This document shows, one piece after another, positions 33,254 through 43,275 of a stretch of 64,000 bases of DNA. Position numbers and translations under genes: made by a program. This DNA is from Vibrio sp. CK2-1. GTDB lineage: Bacteria; Pseudomonadota; Gammaproteobacteria; Enterobacterales; Vibrionaceae. Where the stretch lies: NCBI RefSeq assembly GCF_021726515.1, contig NZ_JAKKCJ010000004.1, forward strand, positions 368,920 through 432,919, given 5' to 3'. The number at the start of each line of letters is the position of its first letter. The first letter of the stretch is position 1. The notes under the pieces were generated by a model. The model saw nothing but the letters and a program-made list of their open reading frames with translations, had not been told where the DNA came from and did not search any database.

Positions 33254-33778
33254 ATGCAAAACAAACGTAACTCATATACTCGTGAAGACCTTCTAGCATC
33301 AAGCCAAGGCGAACTTTTTGGCCCAGGCCGTCCACAGCTTCCTGCACCAAACATGTTAATGATGGATCGCATCGCTAAAATTACTGACGCAGAAGGCGAA
33401 GGTGAATTTGGTAAAGGTGTGATTATTGCAGAATTAGATATTACTCCTGACCTATGGTTCTTTGATTGCCACTTCCCTGGCGACCCTGTAATGCCTGGTT
33501 GTCTTGGTCTAGACGCAATGTGGCAACTAGTTGGCTTCTTCCTAGGCTGGGTTGGCGGTGAAGGTAAAGGCCGTGCACTAGGTGTTGGCGAAGTGAAATT
33601 CACAGGCCAAATCCTACCAACAGCTAAGAAAGTAACTTATGAAATCAACATGAAACGCGTAGTGAATCGCCGCCTAGTAATGGGCCTAGCAGATGGTCGT
33701 GTACTTGTTGATGGAAAAGAAATCTACGTAGCGAAAGACTTAAAAGTAGGTCTTTTCCAAGATACGTCTGCTTTCTAG
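33254..33778 (+). CDS. fabA: 3-hydroxydecanoyl-ACP dehydratase/isomerase FabA
   Basis: 174 aa from the ATG at 33254. It makes and isomerises the trans-2 double bond that starts unsaturated fatty-acid synthesis. The hot-dog active site is complete: His73 in [11 protein letters not shown] and Asp87 in LGLDAMWQ, the His/Asp pair known from E. coli. The [15 protein letters not shown] segment also matches the family. A longer upstream frame from 33176 overlaps lonH and lacks a ribosome site. Ends at a strong terminator. Confidence 0.97.
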   Translation: MQNKRNSYTREDLLASSQGELFGPGRPQLPAPNMLMMDRIAKITDAEGEGEFGKGVIIAELDITPDLWFFDCHFPGDPVMPGCLGLDAMWQLVGFFLGWVGGEGKGRALGVGEVKFTGQILPTAKKVTYEINMKRVVNRRLVMGLADGRVLVDGKEIYVAKDLKVGLFQDTSAF

Positions 33779-33801
33779 AATAAGGTTTATCCCCTTTCAA
33801 T

Positions 33802-33836
33802 AAATAAATCAGCGGTTTTGCTGATTTATTTTTGCT
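33802..33836 (+). terminator. rho-independent terminator of fabA
   Basis: Perfect 12-bp stem AAATAAATCAGC / GCTGATTTATTT, loop GGTTTT, T-rich tail. Confidence 0.9.
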
Positions 33837-33869
33837 CAATCCATTTAGTTATAGTGCGTTAAGGCGAGA

Positions 33870-33895
33870 TAATAAAGGCTCCAATTTCGGAGCCT
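33870..33895 (-). terminator. terminator of rmf
   Basis: On the minus strand: stem AGGCTCC / GGAGCCT with a 6-nt loop followed by TTATT, 60 bp after the rmf stop codon. Confidence 0.7.
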
Positions 33896-33953
33896 AATTC
33901 TGTACCGACTAAACTTATTAACTTAAGCTTTGGATAAACTATCTATTCTTAAG

Positions 33954-34127
33954 TTATTTAATAAGCCCGGATTGACGATCATCTCTTGCATCACGCCAAC
34001 CGCCTAACCAATTCGATTTAGCATCCATTTGCTGATATGGACAGTCATCCATCGATCTCCCATTAAGACCAGCTTTATAACCTTGAGATTGCGCTCTTTC
34101 TAGGCGATCGCGTTTCTGTCTCTTCAT
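33954..34127 (-). CDS. rmf: ribosome modulation factor RMF
   Basis: 57-aa ORF. Reads MKRQKRDRLERAQSQGYKAG, then LNGRSMDDCPYQ and SNWLGGWRDARDDR, the same framework as E. coli RMF (MKRQKRDRLERA...CPY...QWLGGWREA). RMF binds 70S ribosomes in stationary phase and drives 100S dimer formation, storing inactive ribosomes. It lies next to fabA as in E. coli, and here converges on it. A purine-rich AAGAGGA site precedes the start. Confidence 0.95.
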   Translation of the reverse strand: MKRQKRDRLERAQSQGYKAGLNGRSMDDCPYQQMDAKSNWLGGWRDARDDRQSGLIK

Positions 34128-34232
34128 AGTACAGTCCTCTTACTTTGATAATTACCAAAACGACTATCTGTGGCAGTTTTATTACAACGCCACTCATTAA
34201 GCATCGGCCAAAGATCCGAATTTCTCAAGGCG

Positions 34233-34269
34233 AAAAAAAACCGAGATTCAATTTTGTGAACCTCGGTTT
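34233..34269 (-). terminator. terminator of the DUF3466 gene
   Basis: On the minus strand: stem AAACCGAG / CTCGGTTT, extended inside by TTCA / TGAA, followed by T8. Lies 20 bp after the stop at 34289. Confidence 0.9.
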
Positions 34270-34288
34270 AATGCTAGGTTTGTTAACC

Positions 34289-36238
34289 TTATGATTTAAT
34301 TTTTTTTCTTCTGAAACCTAATAAACCAAGTAAAGCTAAAGCGAAATAACCTAAGCTAGCGCCTTCACGTTCAACGTCAGGTTGGCCACCTTTACGTTGT
34401 ACAATATCATCGGCTGTTGCACCCGCAATTGGGACGAGTTTAACCGCCACCAATTCTTCTGTGCCAGTGCCATCACCACAATATGAATTGTGATCGGTAT
34501 TATCATAACCACCAGCACAGTAGTTAGCCGTTGCAGAGATTACACCGTCATCGTTAATACCAGTTGCATTCACAATACGATATGCGTTGTTGGCATCAGA
34601 ATCAGCACCGCCATTCGTTAGGTTATCTAGCCACCAAGATTTACCTTGGAAAATAGCCAAACGACTAGAATCTGTACCTGTAACATTTAGAGGAGCGATA
34701 AATCCACGGCGGCGACGCTGCTTACCATCTACTTCACGGTTTTCTTCAGCATCAATGGCCCCGACAACTTCGTTATAGTTGTTGATGGCATTTGCTTCAC
34801 CACCCGCACCTTTAAAGAAGATATCACCGCTAAGATAGACAGCTGTAGGTTTAGTGGCTGCATCACCTTTAGAGGCATCGGTATAGAATAAACGGTTATT
34901 AGCAGCGCCATTCTCAGGATAACGACCACTGCGCTTAGCCTCACCAACAGCAATCAAGTTTTTGTTGATGTCTTTAATCAAGCTGTTGGTGTAAATATAA
35001 TCACCATCATCTTCAACTTCAGCGCCTTGAACAAAAACAGAATCCCATTGGTTTTCAACAGTAGGATCAACCGTATCTTTAGGATAGAAGATAGCCGCTT
35101 GCATCAAGTAATTATCATCATCTTCATGAGTATTAAAACCAGCAAGAACTGGTAACCCATTAAAAGCAGTCACATCACTGATTACGGCAGCTCTTGCACT
35201 ACCTTGAGCGGCAGCATCATCATGGTTAGCAGCAGTGGTATTATCCCAACCTGAAACTGCTTTACCAGAAGCGCCATCAGCACTATTCCAAATGTACGCT
35301 TGAGTAGCAAAAGCAAAGTTTTGACAATCTGGTAGTGAGGCAGGGTCAGTATCATTAATACATCGATTTAGATCGCCATAATAATCTTTATTATCATCAC
35401 CATAATCAAAGGGATCAATTGCGGCTGAACCTACGACATATAATGTCCCACTACCTACTGGATACTCAAATGTATCATACGCAAAGGTACGGCCCATTTG
35501 TTTTACAATCGCCTCACCATCCTGCTTTGGCTGTAAAACAATATCATTATAAAACCCACGTTGACGGTAAGTTAAAACACTGTTGCTACCAACATTATAA
35601 TAACCACTACTTGCTATTCCGATTGAAGATCCATCTTCTAGAATTTTATTCACAACTACATTGGCACTATCTTGTTGTATTGTACCACCTGTAGGGATAT
35701 AACTAGAATCTATAGGTGCTGCAATTTCAGCACCATCAATCAACCCAACTGCATTTCGGCCATTATATCCTTGATAATAAGCTCGACGCTCCTGACATAA
35801 ACCGCCCGTTAAGCTGTAATCACAATCTTCTTCTGAGTTTTCTGAATTTGCTCCAAACCATTGCTTAACCGCCCAACTATCACAAGTTGAATAGCCCAAC
35901 TGGTTATAACAATAATTACGTACATCATCATAATCTAGATAAGTGAAAGTATTATCATACTTAAACGGCACTTCATCACGGTAAGAAATACCATCTTCAC
36001 CTTGTCGAGTCTCACCACCAAGTAGGTAATCTCCATCAGTACAGCTTGCACTATCTGCAAAGCAGCCTAAAGGATCCGTGTCAGAGACAGCAGATGAATC
36101 ACTAATAGCACTTGAGAATACTTGATTAGCATCGACACTGGCATCAACACGCACAACTTTATACAGTGCCGCATTAGCGGAGTTGGCTGCCATTAATGCA
36201 GCAGCCACCATTGATAGTTTGAAAATTTTATTTGGCAT
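34289..36238 (-). CDS. DUF3466-type exported protein with C-terminal sorting tail
   Basis: 649 aa from the ATG at 36238, which begins the signal peptide MPNKIFKLSMVAAALMAANSANA; an upstream frame extension reads into uup and has no signal. The long mature part is Asp/Asn/Gly-rich with repeated beta-strand units. The C-terminus (GASLGYFALALLGLLGFRRKK) is a hydrophobic helix plus Arg/Lys cluster, the plan of GlyGly-CTERM/rhombosortase tails found in vibrios. I recall this vibrio protein as DUF3466. Probably a cell-surface protein; role unknown. It follows uup by 19 bp. Confidence 0.8.
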   Translation of the reverse strand: MPNKIFKLSMVAAALMAANSANAALYKVVRVDASVDANQVFSSAISDSSAVSDTDPLGCFADSASCTDGDYLLGGETRQGEDGISYRDEVPFKYDNTFTYLDYDDVRNYCYNQLGYSTCDSWAVKQWFGANSENSEEDCDYSLTGGLCQERRAYYQGYNGRNAVGLIDGAEIAAPIDSSYIPTGGTIQQDSANVVVNKILEDGSSIGIASSGYYNVGSNSVLTYRQRGFYNDIVLQPKQDGEAIVKQMGRTFAYDTFEYPVGSGTLYVVGSAAIDPFDYGDDNKDYYGDLNRCINDTDPASLPDCQNFAFATQAYIWNSADGASGKAVSGWDNTTAANHDDAAAQGSARAAVISDVTAFNGLPVLAGFNTHEDDDNYLMQAAIFYPKDTVDPTVENQWDSVFVQGAEVEDDGDYIYTNSLIKDINKNLIAVGEAKRSGRYPENGAANNRLFYTDASKGDAATKPTAVYLSGDIFFKGAGGEANAINNYNEVVGAIDAEENREVDGKQRRRRGFIAPLNVTGTDSSRLAIFQGKSWWLDNLTNGGADSDANNAYRIVNATGINDDGVISATANYCAGGYDNTDHNSYCGDGTGTEELVAVKLVPIAGATADDIVQRKGGQPDVEREGASLGYFALALLGLLGFRRKKIKS

Positions 36239-36257
36239 TAAGTCAACTTCTAATCCG

Positions 36258-38192
36258 TTAGCCCTGCATTGATTCAAGCTCTTCCCAACGCTCGAATGCA
36301 GTTTCTAATTCTTGTTCAGCAGCGTTCAGTCGATCCAAAATCGCTTGAGTTTTATCGCTACTCTGTGTGAAAAAGTCAGGTTGATTAACCTGAGTTTGTA
36401 ATTGTTCAATTTCCGTTTCAAGTGACTCTAGCACTTGAGGTAAGGATTCTAACTCTCGTTGCAGTTTATAAGATAACTTCTTCGGTTTGTTAACATTTGG
36501 TTGAGTTTTGGGAGTTTCCTCAACCACTTTGTCTGCTTTCGCTGGTTTTTCACTCACAGAAGAAGACTGCTGAGTAACACCTCGCGACAGCAACACTTGA
36601 GCACGTTGCTCTTGAGCGTCATGGTAGCCACCAACAAACTCTTCGATCTTGCCGTTACCTTCAAAAATCCAACTGGTTGTCACGGTGTTATCAACGAATT
36701 GACGATCGTGACTCACTAAAAGCAAAGTACCCTGATAGTTGGCAAGAATTTCTTCCAAAAGTTCCAATGTTTCGATATCTAAATCGTTGGTTGGTTCATC
36801 GAGAATCAATAAATTATTCGATTTTAAGAACAAGCGAGCTAAAAGTAAGCGGTTTTTCTCACCACCGGATAATGCTTTAACCGGTGTGCGCGCCCTTTTC
36901 GGTTCAAATAGGAAATCTTGCAAGTAGCCTAGTGCATGACGAGTTCTTCCACCGACGGTCACTTCTTGCTTACCGTCAGCTAAGTTATCCATAACCGTTT
37001 TTTCAGGATCCAGCACTTCACGATACTGATCGAAATACGCCACTTCCAATTTCGTTCCGCAATGCAAGCGGCCTGAATCTGGTTTTAACTTATCAAGCAA
37101 CAATTTCAGTAAGGTACTTTTACCACAGCCGTTTGGCCCGATTAAGGCAATACGGTCACCGCGCATAATATTGAAGCTGAAATCGTCCACGATAGTTTTG
37201 CCATCAATTTGATAGCACAGATTCTCTGCTTCAAAGATGATTTTACCAGAGCGATTAGACTCATCGATTTGAATGTTCGCTTTGCCCTGCACTTCACGAC
37301 GTTCAGAACGTTCTTCACGGAGCTTTTTAAGTGCTCGAACACGCCCTTCATTACGAGTACGACGCGCTTTGATACCTTGACGGATCCAAACTTCTTCTTG
37401 AGCGAGCTTTTTATCGAACTCCGCGTTTTGCATTTCTTCAACACGCAACGCTTCTTCTTTATCAATCAAATACTGTTCATAGTTACCTGGGTAAGAACTC
37501 AGTTTTCCACGATCTAAATCGAGAATACGAGTCGCCATTGATTGAATAAAAGCACGGTCATGCGAGATAAAGACAATCGAACCACGGAAGTCTTTTAAGA
37601 AGGCTTCTAGCCATTCAATCGTGGTGACATCCAAGTGGTTCGTTGGCTCATCGAGTAGTAAAACATCTGGGTCACATACTAATGCGCGAGCTAAAGCCGC
37701 TTTACGTTGCCAGCCACCAGATAAACTCGTCAGTAGTGTATGTTCATCCAAAGATAAAGACGTCAGAATGTTTTTAATGCGGTCTTCAAGACGCCAGCCG
37801 TCATTATGATCAAGCTGCTCTTGGATTCTAGATAAGCGATTAATGTTTTTCTCTGACGGGTCTTCTGCCATGATGTCTAGCTGATGCTGGTAGTCTTTTA
37901 ATAACTCACCGACTTCCGCTAGCCCTTCTGCAACATAATCGTAAACCGTACCTTCGGCATTTCTTGGTGGATCTTGCTCTAAACGAGACACCACCACATC
38001 TTGCTCGATTTGAATTTTGCCGTCATCCATGATGATTTCGCCCGCAAGCACTTTCATCATGGTAGATTTACCTGCACCATTACGGCCAACCAAACATACT
38101 CTTTCGTTCTGCTGAAGTGCAAAATCGGCTTTATCTAATAATGGATGATCGCCAAAAGCCAGCTGGCCATTATGAATGGTAATTAATGCCAT
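36258..38192 (-). CDS. uup: ABC-F ATPase Uup
   Basis: 644 aa with two soluble ABC domains (Walker A GRNGAGKST and GPNGCGKST; signatures LSGGWQRK and LSGGEKNR; Walker B LLLDEPTNHLD and LILDEPTNDLD) and no membrane part. The region after the first domain (ARRTRNEGRVRALKKLREERSERR) is the ABC-F linker, and the C-terminal coiled coil (after residue about 560) is specific to Uup. Uup acts on ribosomes and on replication-related DNA structures, and its loss raises transposon excision. Its first 23 bp overlap the upstream glutaredoxin-like gene. Confidence 0.95.
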   Translation of the reverse strand: MALITIHNGQLAFGDHPLLDKADFALQQNERVCLVGRNGAGKSTMMKVLAGEIIMDDGKIQIEQDVVVSRLEQDPPRNAEGTVYDYVAEGLAEVGELLKDYQHQLDIMAEDPSEKNINRLSRIQEQLDHNDGWRLEDRIKNILTSLSLDEHTLLTSLSGGWQRKAALARALVCDPDVLLLDEPTNHLDVTTIEWLEAFLKDFRGSIVFISHDRAFIQSMATRILDLDRGKLSSYPGNYEQYLIDKEEALRVEEMQNAEFDKKLAQEEVWIRQGIKARRTRNEGRVRALKKLREERSERREVQGKANIQIDESNRSGKIIFEAENLCYQIDGKTIVDDFSFNIMRGDRIALIGPNGCGKSTLLKLLLDKLKPDSGRLHCGTKLEVAYFDQYREVLDPEKTVMDNLADGKQEVTVGGRTRHALGYLQDFLFEPKRARTPVKALSGGEKNRLLLARLFLKSNNLLILDEPTNDLDIETLELLEEILANYQGTLLLVSHDRQFVDNTVTTSWIFEGNGKIEEFVGGYHDAQEQRAQVLLSRGVTQQSSSVSEKPAKADKVVEETPKTQPNVNKPKKLSYKLQRELESLPQVLESLETEIEQLQTQVNQPDFFTQSSDKTQAILDRLNAAEQELETAFERWEELESMQG

Positions 38193-38493
38193 TGTGTTTT
38201 AACCACGCTTGTAATTCGTCTAAATTGAATGGCCAAAATAATTCACTCACTATGTGCTTTAAATTATTTTGGTGTTGTAAGTTACTTTGATCGTTTTGTA
38301 TATCTTGCGAATGCAAGGCAAGCACAGGAATAGTGACGCCGTAACGAGAAAATAATGCATCATCAAAAGCAATATCAATCACTTGCACTGTATGGGCTAA
38401 AGACTGTTGAGAATCTCCCACCCATAAAGTATCAAGCTGTTGATAAGCTAATTCGCATAAATGACAACCCGAAGTTGAGTACAGCGTCAGCAT
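38170..38493 (-). CDS. glutaredoxin-like (DUF836-type) protein
   Basis: 107 aa. It begins MLTLYSTSGCHLCELAYQQL with a redox CxxC (CHLC) on a thioredoxin-fold strand, and continues VIDIAFDDALFSRYGVTIPVLAL with the cis-Pro. This is the glutaredoxin-like family often encoded beside uup and rlmL in gammaproteobacteria. Its 3' end overlaps uup by 23 bp. Confidence 0.85.
   Translation of the reverse strand: MLTLYSTSGCHLCELAYQQLDTLWVGDSQQSLAHTVQVIDIAFDDALFSRYGVTIPVLALHSQDIQNDQSNLQHQNNLKHIVSELFWPFNLDELQAWLKHNGINYHS
38333..38345. other. matS-like site, one mismatch
   Basis: GTGACGCCGTAAC against consensus GTGACRNYGTCAC: 12 of 13 positions, within the glutaredoxin-like gene. Confidence 0.3.
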
Positions 38494-38543
38494 TTTTAAT
38501 CTCTATCCCTGTGTTATTTAACTTTTATACTCAAGTGACCTAC

Positions 38544-40682
38544 TTAGTCACGATGAGTAATGATCCAACAGTTATGGATATGCTTATTGCGAGCAAAATC
38601 CATCGGTAATGTCTTCGCTGAAATGTTCTCAGCCTTCAGACCTAGTTGCTCTAAACCATCAAGATCCATCTTAAATAGGCGTTTATTGTTCGAAAAGACC
38701 ACGACGGCATCTTCACGCATCAGACGCTTTAGATTTTCCATCAACATTAAGTGATCACGTTGAATATCGAAGGTTTGCTCCATACGTTTTGAGTTAGAAA
38801 ACGTTGGTGGATCGATAAAAATCAGATCAAACGTTCTGTCTTCATGCTGCAGCCATTGCAAACAATCCGCTTGTTCAAATTGATGCGCTTCACCCGTAAA
38901 ACCATTGAGCTCCATGTTACGTTGAGCCCATTGCAAGTAAGTATTCGACATATCAACTGTCGTGGTACTTTTCGCTCCACCAGCCGCGGCATGTACCGTT
39001 GCACTGCCCGTGTAGGCAAACAAGTTCAAGAAGTCTTTACCTGCTGCCATTTGACCTAAACGACGGCGGGTTAATTTATGATCGAGGAATAGACCGGTAT
39101 CAAGGTAGTCTTGCAAATTAACCAGTAGTTGCACGCCATATTCGTTCACTTTTAAGTATTCAGAATCTTGCGATAGTTTCTGGTATTGGCGTTTACCTTT
39201 TTGCTTTTCGCGGGTTTTGATAACGACTTTATTGGCATCAACACCTAATACCTGAATTGTCGCACGAATAATATCGGTCAAACGACGCTTAGCCACTTCT
39301 TCTGGAATAGTCTTTGGTGGCGCATACTCTTGAATAACGACGTGATCTAAATATAGATCAATCGCTACATTGTAATTAGGTAGATCAGCATCATAGGCAC
39401 GGTAGCAATCTAGTTGCTCACGCTTCGCCCATTTACCAATTTTGGTTAAGTTTTTCTTTAAACGGTTAGCGAAATCAGGGGCAATTTGCGCCTCTTCTTT
39501 TTCTGAATGACGCAGCGTTTCGCCGTTTGGATTCACTCGTGCGGTAATTGAGTAGTTCTTTTGGTGACACGGTAACGCACCATTGCTCAATTTATATTGC
39601 TTATCCGCGCGCATACGTAGACAACTTAATAACTCTTCACTTGAAGAGAAAATAGAAGCCTGACTACCCGCAAACTCACTCTTTAATTGCACACCAAACG
39701 ACGTATACAGAGCAATAAGGCCAGGTTCAGTACCTAAACGCTCACCATAAGGCGGGTTACAGATCACCACGCCTTCAGTAAAGCCCTGAGGTTTTTCAAG
39801 TTTAGCGGCATCACCTAGGTTAAATTGAATCACACCTTCTAAACCAGCACGCTTGGCATTGTCTTTGGCTGTTTGTAGAACGCGACGATCATTATCAATA
39901 CCAAAGAAACTATTTTCACCAAGCGCTTTAATGCCCTTTCGACCCTGTACGCTAGCTTCGGCTTTAATTTCAGCCCAAGTTTCAGCTTCAAAATCATATA
40001 GAGATTCAAAAGCCCAAGTTGCACGTTGGATACCTGGAGCCACATTCGCAGCCATTAAAGCCGCTTCGATAAGCAAAGTACCTGAACCACACATAGGATC
40101 GAGTAATGGCTGTGATTTATCCCAACCACTACGGCTAACAATTGCACACGCTAAGGTTTCTCTTAATGGCGCTGCACCGGCTTGAATACGATAGCCACGT
40201 TGATGCAAACCACGGCCTACCATATCAATACCAAGAATCGCTCTATCACGATGCAAACGAACATGGATACGAAGATCTGGCTGATCTTTGCTGATCTCCG
40301 GACGACCTAAGTCTTTTTTGGTAAAGCTATCAACGATGGCATCTTTTACTTTCATCGCACCATACTGACTGTTGCGAATTTCGCGGTTGGTACCATTGAA
40401 ATCAACAATTAAACGCTTTTTCACCGAGAAATAAGAAGACCAATTTACTGCAGATGCCGATAAATAAAGATCCATATCATCGTTACAGTAAAACTCAGAA
40501 AGAATTAATACGAAACGAGAAGCCAAGCGGCTCCATAGGCAACAGCGGTAAAGTTGTGCATTGGTAGCAGTAAATCGAACCCCTGCTTGCACTGGTTTTG
40601 CATCGGTAACACCTAATTGTGTCAGCTCATCAGCGAGCAAGTTTTCAAGGCCATTAGATGTTATCGCTAAATATTGATTCAT
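38544..40682 (-). CDS. rlmL: bifunctional 23S rRNA methyltransferase RlmL (RlmKL)
   Basis: 712 aa from ATG 40682; the upstream extension of the frame is not coding-like. An N-terminal THUMP domain, then an N2-guanine methyltransferase domain ([14 protein letters not shown]; catalytic CNPPYGER) for G2445, then an m7G domain ([26 protein letters not shown]) for G2069. It carries both E. coli activities in one chain of almost the same length (702 aa). Preceded by a 650-bp gene-free gap. Confidence 0.96.
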   Translation of the reverse strand: MNQYLAITSNGLENLLADELTQLGVTDAKPVQAGVRFTATNAQLYRCCLWSRLASRFVLILSEFYCNDDMDLYLSASAVNWSSYFSVKKRLIVDFNGTNREIRNSQYGAMKVKDAIVDSFTKKDLGRPEISKDQPDLRIHVRLHRDRAILGIDMVGRGLHQRGYRIQAGAAPLRETLACAIVSRSGWDKSQPLLDPMCGSGTLLIEAALMAANVAPGIQRATWAFESLYDFEAETWAEIKAEASVQGRKGIKALGENSFFGIDNDRRVLQTAKDNAKRAGLEGVIQFNLGDAAKLEKPQGFTEGVVICNPPYGERLGTEPGLIALYTSFGVQLKSEFAGSQASIFSSSEELLSCLRMRADKQYKLSNGALPCHQKNYSITARVNPNGETLRHSEKEEAQIAPDFANRLKKNLTKIGKWAKREQLDCYRAYDADLPNYNVAIDLYLDHVVIQEYAPPKTIPEEVAKRRLTDIIRATIQVLGVDANKVVIKTREKQKGKRQYQKLSQDSEYLKVNEYGVQLLVNLQDYLDTGLFLDHKLTRRRLGQMAAGKDFLNLFAYTGSATVHAAAGGAKSTTTVDMSNTYLQWAQRNMELNGFTGEAHQFEQADCLQWLQHEDRTFDLIFIDPPTFSNSKRMEQTFDIQRDHLMLMENLKRLMREDAVVVFSNNKRLFKMDLDGLEQLGLKAENISAKTLPMDFARNKHIHNCWIITHRD

Positions 40683-41333
40683 TATAACTTTCAGTACGGT
40701 AATAAATGGACCCGAATTATATACCCAAGTGGCCCTAAGATGCGACCACCTACATGCTTTAAGCACCGAATATCACAGAAAAGTCATCATATTTTTCCAC
40801 ATTCATCATTGAACACTTCAAATACCCACCTGAACGTCTAACTCCAGCACTTAAATCCTATACAACTAGTACATCTGCATTCACTAACTTTACTTTATTC
40901 AAATATGCAGCATGCGCATATATAAAAAATCAACACTAAAACGGAAGTGAATACTTATTCACCCAATAAAACACCCGAAACTGGTCTATACCAACTGTGT
41001 TTTTACAGTGTAAATTTATTACCAAATAAGCTTAAATGGGGAATTTGTTCACTTTGAAGGGAAGAAATGCGATGAAATAAGGCTTAAAAAAACTTTCACT
41101 TTTGCTTTAAATTAGCCTTTTTATTGCTTTTATTTTGCCCTATTCACAGTTTTTAGTATTTATTCAGAGTGGTAAGTGGCGAATCAATAGCCAAACTAAA
41201 GCAATATCATTTGATTTTTAGGAGGTCGTTAACTGAATACGTTAACTATTGGTGGGAAATTTTAGACAAAAAAAAGCCGGCGCTAAGGCCGACCGAATGA
41301 ACAACAAGGAACGAACTGGTTTAGATAAGGTAA
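40683..41333. other. 651-bp gene-free AT-rich region upstream of rlmL
   Basis: No ORF of coding character on either strand. Seen: a perfect 16-bp palindrome GTGAATACTTATTCAC (40947-40962), a short hairpin ACTGT-gttttt-ACAGT (about 41001), a GTTAACT direct repeat pair near 41229-41248, and the zapC terminator at the right edge. It is longer than needed for an rlmL promoter, so a small RNA is possible, but I see no specific RNA family. Confidence 0.5.
41267..41293 (-). terminator. terminator of zapC
   Basis: On the minus strand: stem GTCGGC / GCCGGC (one T-G pair), loop CTTAGC, then T9. Lies 40 bp after the zapC stop. Confidence 0.82.
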
Positions 41334-41876
41334 TTACCCTACCATTGCATAAGTTTCAAAGTGAGTATGTAAGTTAGCTTTCGCAAAGCGATCGTGCATC
41401 ACTTTAATTGGCTCACCAAATTTAAGCGCTTTGGACTCTGTAAGACTGAAATCACGCAAAGAGACAGAGACACAAATGCTGGCGCTTTCTCCAACTTCGA
41501 CCACCATGAAATGGCCCTCAGAGAAGCAATTACGTAAATGTACAATCTCCCCCTCTTCTGGCGCAAAATCGCCGCCTTGTGAAGAGAAGAACCAACTCTT
41601 AGGTTGAACTGGTTTATGAAAGCGACGAGCTGCGACGCTGTTTAATGCCAATTCTGCTTTTCTTGGTTCTGATAAAGGAAGTACATCAACTTGTTGTTTA
41701 AATTTGTGGTAGCTAGATGCATCATCAACAGAAAATTCATTTTCTTGAAATGCACTGTTTACTAGAAGTTTTTGAGGAAGATTTACGCTGAAAACCATGT
41801 CCCGCCCAAGATCCAGCATAAGGGACTTGTTGGTCTCATTGTAATACCATTTCCATGTATCACTCGGTTTAAGCAT
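41334..41876 (-). CDS. zapC: cell-division protein ZapC
   Basis: 180 aa from ATG 41876, exactly the E. coli length. It reads MLKPSDTWKWYYNETNKSLMLDLG, with AELALNSVAARRF.KP..PKSWFF and VVEVGESASICV matching YcbW/ZapC. It binds FtsZ and bundles protofilaments at the Z-ring. Located between rlmL and pyrD as in vibrios and enterics. A terminator between pyrD and zapC suggests its own promoter. Confidence 0.92.
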   Translation of the reverse strand: MLKPSDTWKWYYNETNKSLMLDLGRDMVFSVNLPQKLLVNSAFQENEFSVDDASSYHKFKQQVDVLPLSEPRKAELALNSVAARRFHKPVQPKSWFFSSQGGDFAPEEGEIVHLRNCFSEGHFMVVEVGESASICVSVSLRDFSLTESKALKFGEPIKVMHDRFAKANLHTHFETYAMVG

Positions 41877-41966
41877 TGTTTCAGCCTCTTCAAAAATAAA
41901 GTGAAATAGACACTCCACTTCTCGTCTATCCGTTAGATGTTCTTAGATTGTACAAACAGATAGGCA

Positions 41967-41997
41967 AAAAAAAAGAGGAAAACATATTCCTCTTTTC
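41967..41997 (-). terminator. terminator of pyrD
   Basis: Perfect 10-bp stem AAAAGAGGAA / TTCCTCTTTT, loop AACATA, with a long T-run on the minus strand. Confidence 0.9.
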
Positions 41998-42099
41998 AGG
42001 CTGAAATTGATTTTAAGGTGAGAACTTTTTCTTGCTTTTTTTAATAACCTCAACTGAAAATAACTAGGCTCAACTATAGTTAACGAGTCTCAATAGAAG

Positions 42100-43110
42100 T
42101 TAAATATTTTTAACGATATCTTTGATCAAGTTAGGTCCGTGATAAATGAAACCCGAATACACCTGCACTAGTTTTGCACCAGCCATCATTTTCTCTTTTG
42201 CCGCAACATAAGAGTCAATACCACCAACACCAATGATCGGGATCTCTTCACCTAGCTCTTTATAAAGCTGACGGATCACTTCAGTACTTTTCGATTGAAC
42301 AGGACGGCCACTTAAGCCCCCTGTTTCATTGGCATTTTTCATACCATCGACTAAAGTACGATCCAATGTTGTGTTGGTTGCGATAACACCATCAATCTTA
42401 TACTTCTTCAGTGAATCACAGATTTGCTTTAATTCATCATCGGTTAAATCTGGGGCAATTTTTAACGCTAATGGAACATACTTATCGTATTGCTTAGCCA
42501 GTTCAGTTTGTTTTTCTTTTAATGCCGACAATAATTCATCCAAAGCTTCACCGTATTGTAGTGTGCGTAGCCCCGGAGTATTTGGAGAAGAAATGTTTGC
42601 CGCAATATAACCTGCGTATGGGTAAACTTTTTCCATACAGATTAGGTAGTCTTCCGTACCCTTTTCAATTGGCGTATCTTTATTCTTACCGATATTGATA
42701 CCTAGGATGCCATCGAAGTTTGATTGCTTAACATTTTCAATAAGCGCATCAACACCTTCATTATTGAAACCCATACGGTTGATGATCCCTTCTGCTTCGA
42801 TAATTCGGAAACAGCGCGGTTTATCATTACCAGGTTGTGGACGTGGCGTCACAGTACCAATTTCTAAAAAACCAAACCCCATCGCGCCAAAAGCATCAAT
42901 GCATTCGCCATTCTTATCCATGCCAGCTGCAAGGCCGACGAGATTCTTAAATGTCAGTCCCATCACTTCAACAGAACGAGTAGGTAGATTTTGTCGGAAG
43001 AAAAAGTCTAAAGGCGTACCATTCAGTCTTCTTAAATTCTTAATCGCTAATTCATGTGCCGTTTCTGCATTGAATTTAAACAAGCCAGCTCTGGCGATAC
43101 GGTAAAGCAT
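42100..43110 (-). CDS. pyrD: dihydroorotate dehydrogenase (class 2) PyrD
   Basis: 336 aa from ATG 43110 behind TGGAGGAAGT, the same length as E. coli PyrD. Membrane-associated FMN enzyme that passes electrons to quinones in pyrimidine synthesis. N-terminal amphipathic lead [25 protein letters not shown] site [12 protein letters not shown], and catalytic Ser in [11 protein letters not shown] (class 2). It has a PurR-like box and a strong leader hairpin upstream. Confidence 0.97.
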   Translation of the reverse strand: MLYRIARAGLFKFNAETAHELAIKNLRRLNGTPLDFFFRQNLPTRSVEVMGLTFKNLVGLAAGMDKNGECIDAFGAMGFGFLEIGTVTPRPQPGNDKPRCFRIIEAEGIINRMGFNNEGVDALIENVKQSNFDGILGINIGKNKDTPIEKGTEDYLICMEKVYPYAGYIAANISSPNTPGLRTLQYGEALDELLSALKEKQTELAKQYDKYVPLALKIAPDLTDDELKQICDSLKKYKIDGVIATNTTLDRTLVDGMKNANETGGLSGRPVQSKSTEVIRQLYKELGEEIPIIGVGGIDSYVAAKEKMMAGAKLVQVYSGFIYHGPNLIKDIVKNI

Positions 43111-43129
43111 ACTTCCTCCAAATAAGATC

Positions 43130-43153
43130 AAAAAAGCCCCGAAATTCCGGGGC
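43130..43153 (-). terminator. hairpin with T-run in the pyrD leader
   Basis: On the minus strand: GCCCCG-gaattt-CGGGGC then T6, 20 bp before the pyrD start codon and just after a TATACT -10-like box. Either the terminator of gdhB read-through or a 5'-end hairpin or attenuator that controls pyrD. Confidence 0.7.
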
Positions 43154-43184
43154 AAAGTATACCTTTGTTATCAGCCTTATACTA

Positions 43185-43200
43185 CTGCAATCGTTTGCAG
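43185..43200. promoter_or_regulatory. PurR-like box upstream of pyrD
   Basis: CTGCAATCGTTTGCAG, arms CTGCAA / TTGCAG perfect; 11 of 16 positions match the PurR consensus ACGCAAACGTTTGCGT. E. coli pyrD is a PurR target, which supports the reading. Confidence 0.6.
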
Positions 43201-43275
43201 TGCTTTGATCTCATGCTGTTACAGATGAGATCAAAGCTAAAACACAAAACATTAGTTACGCGGTCACCTATGTAA

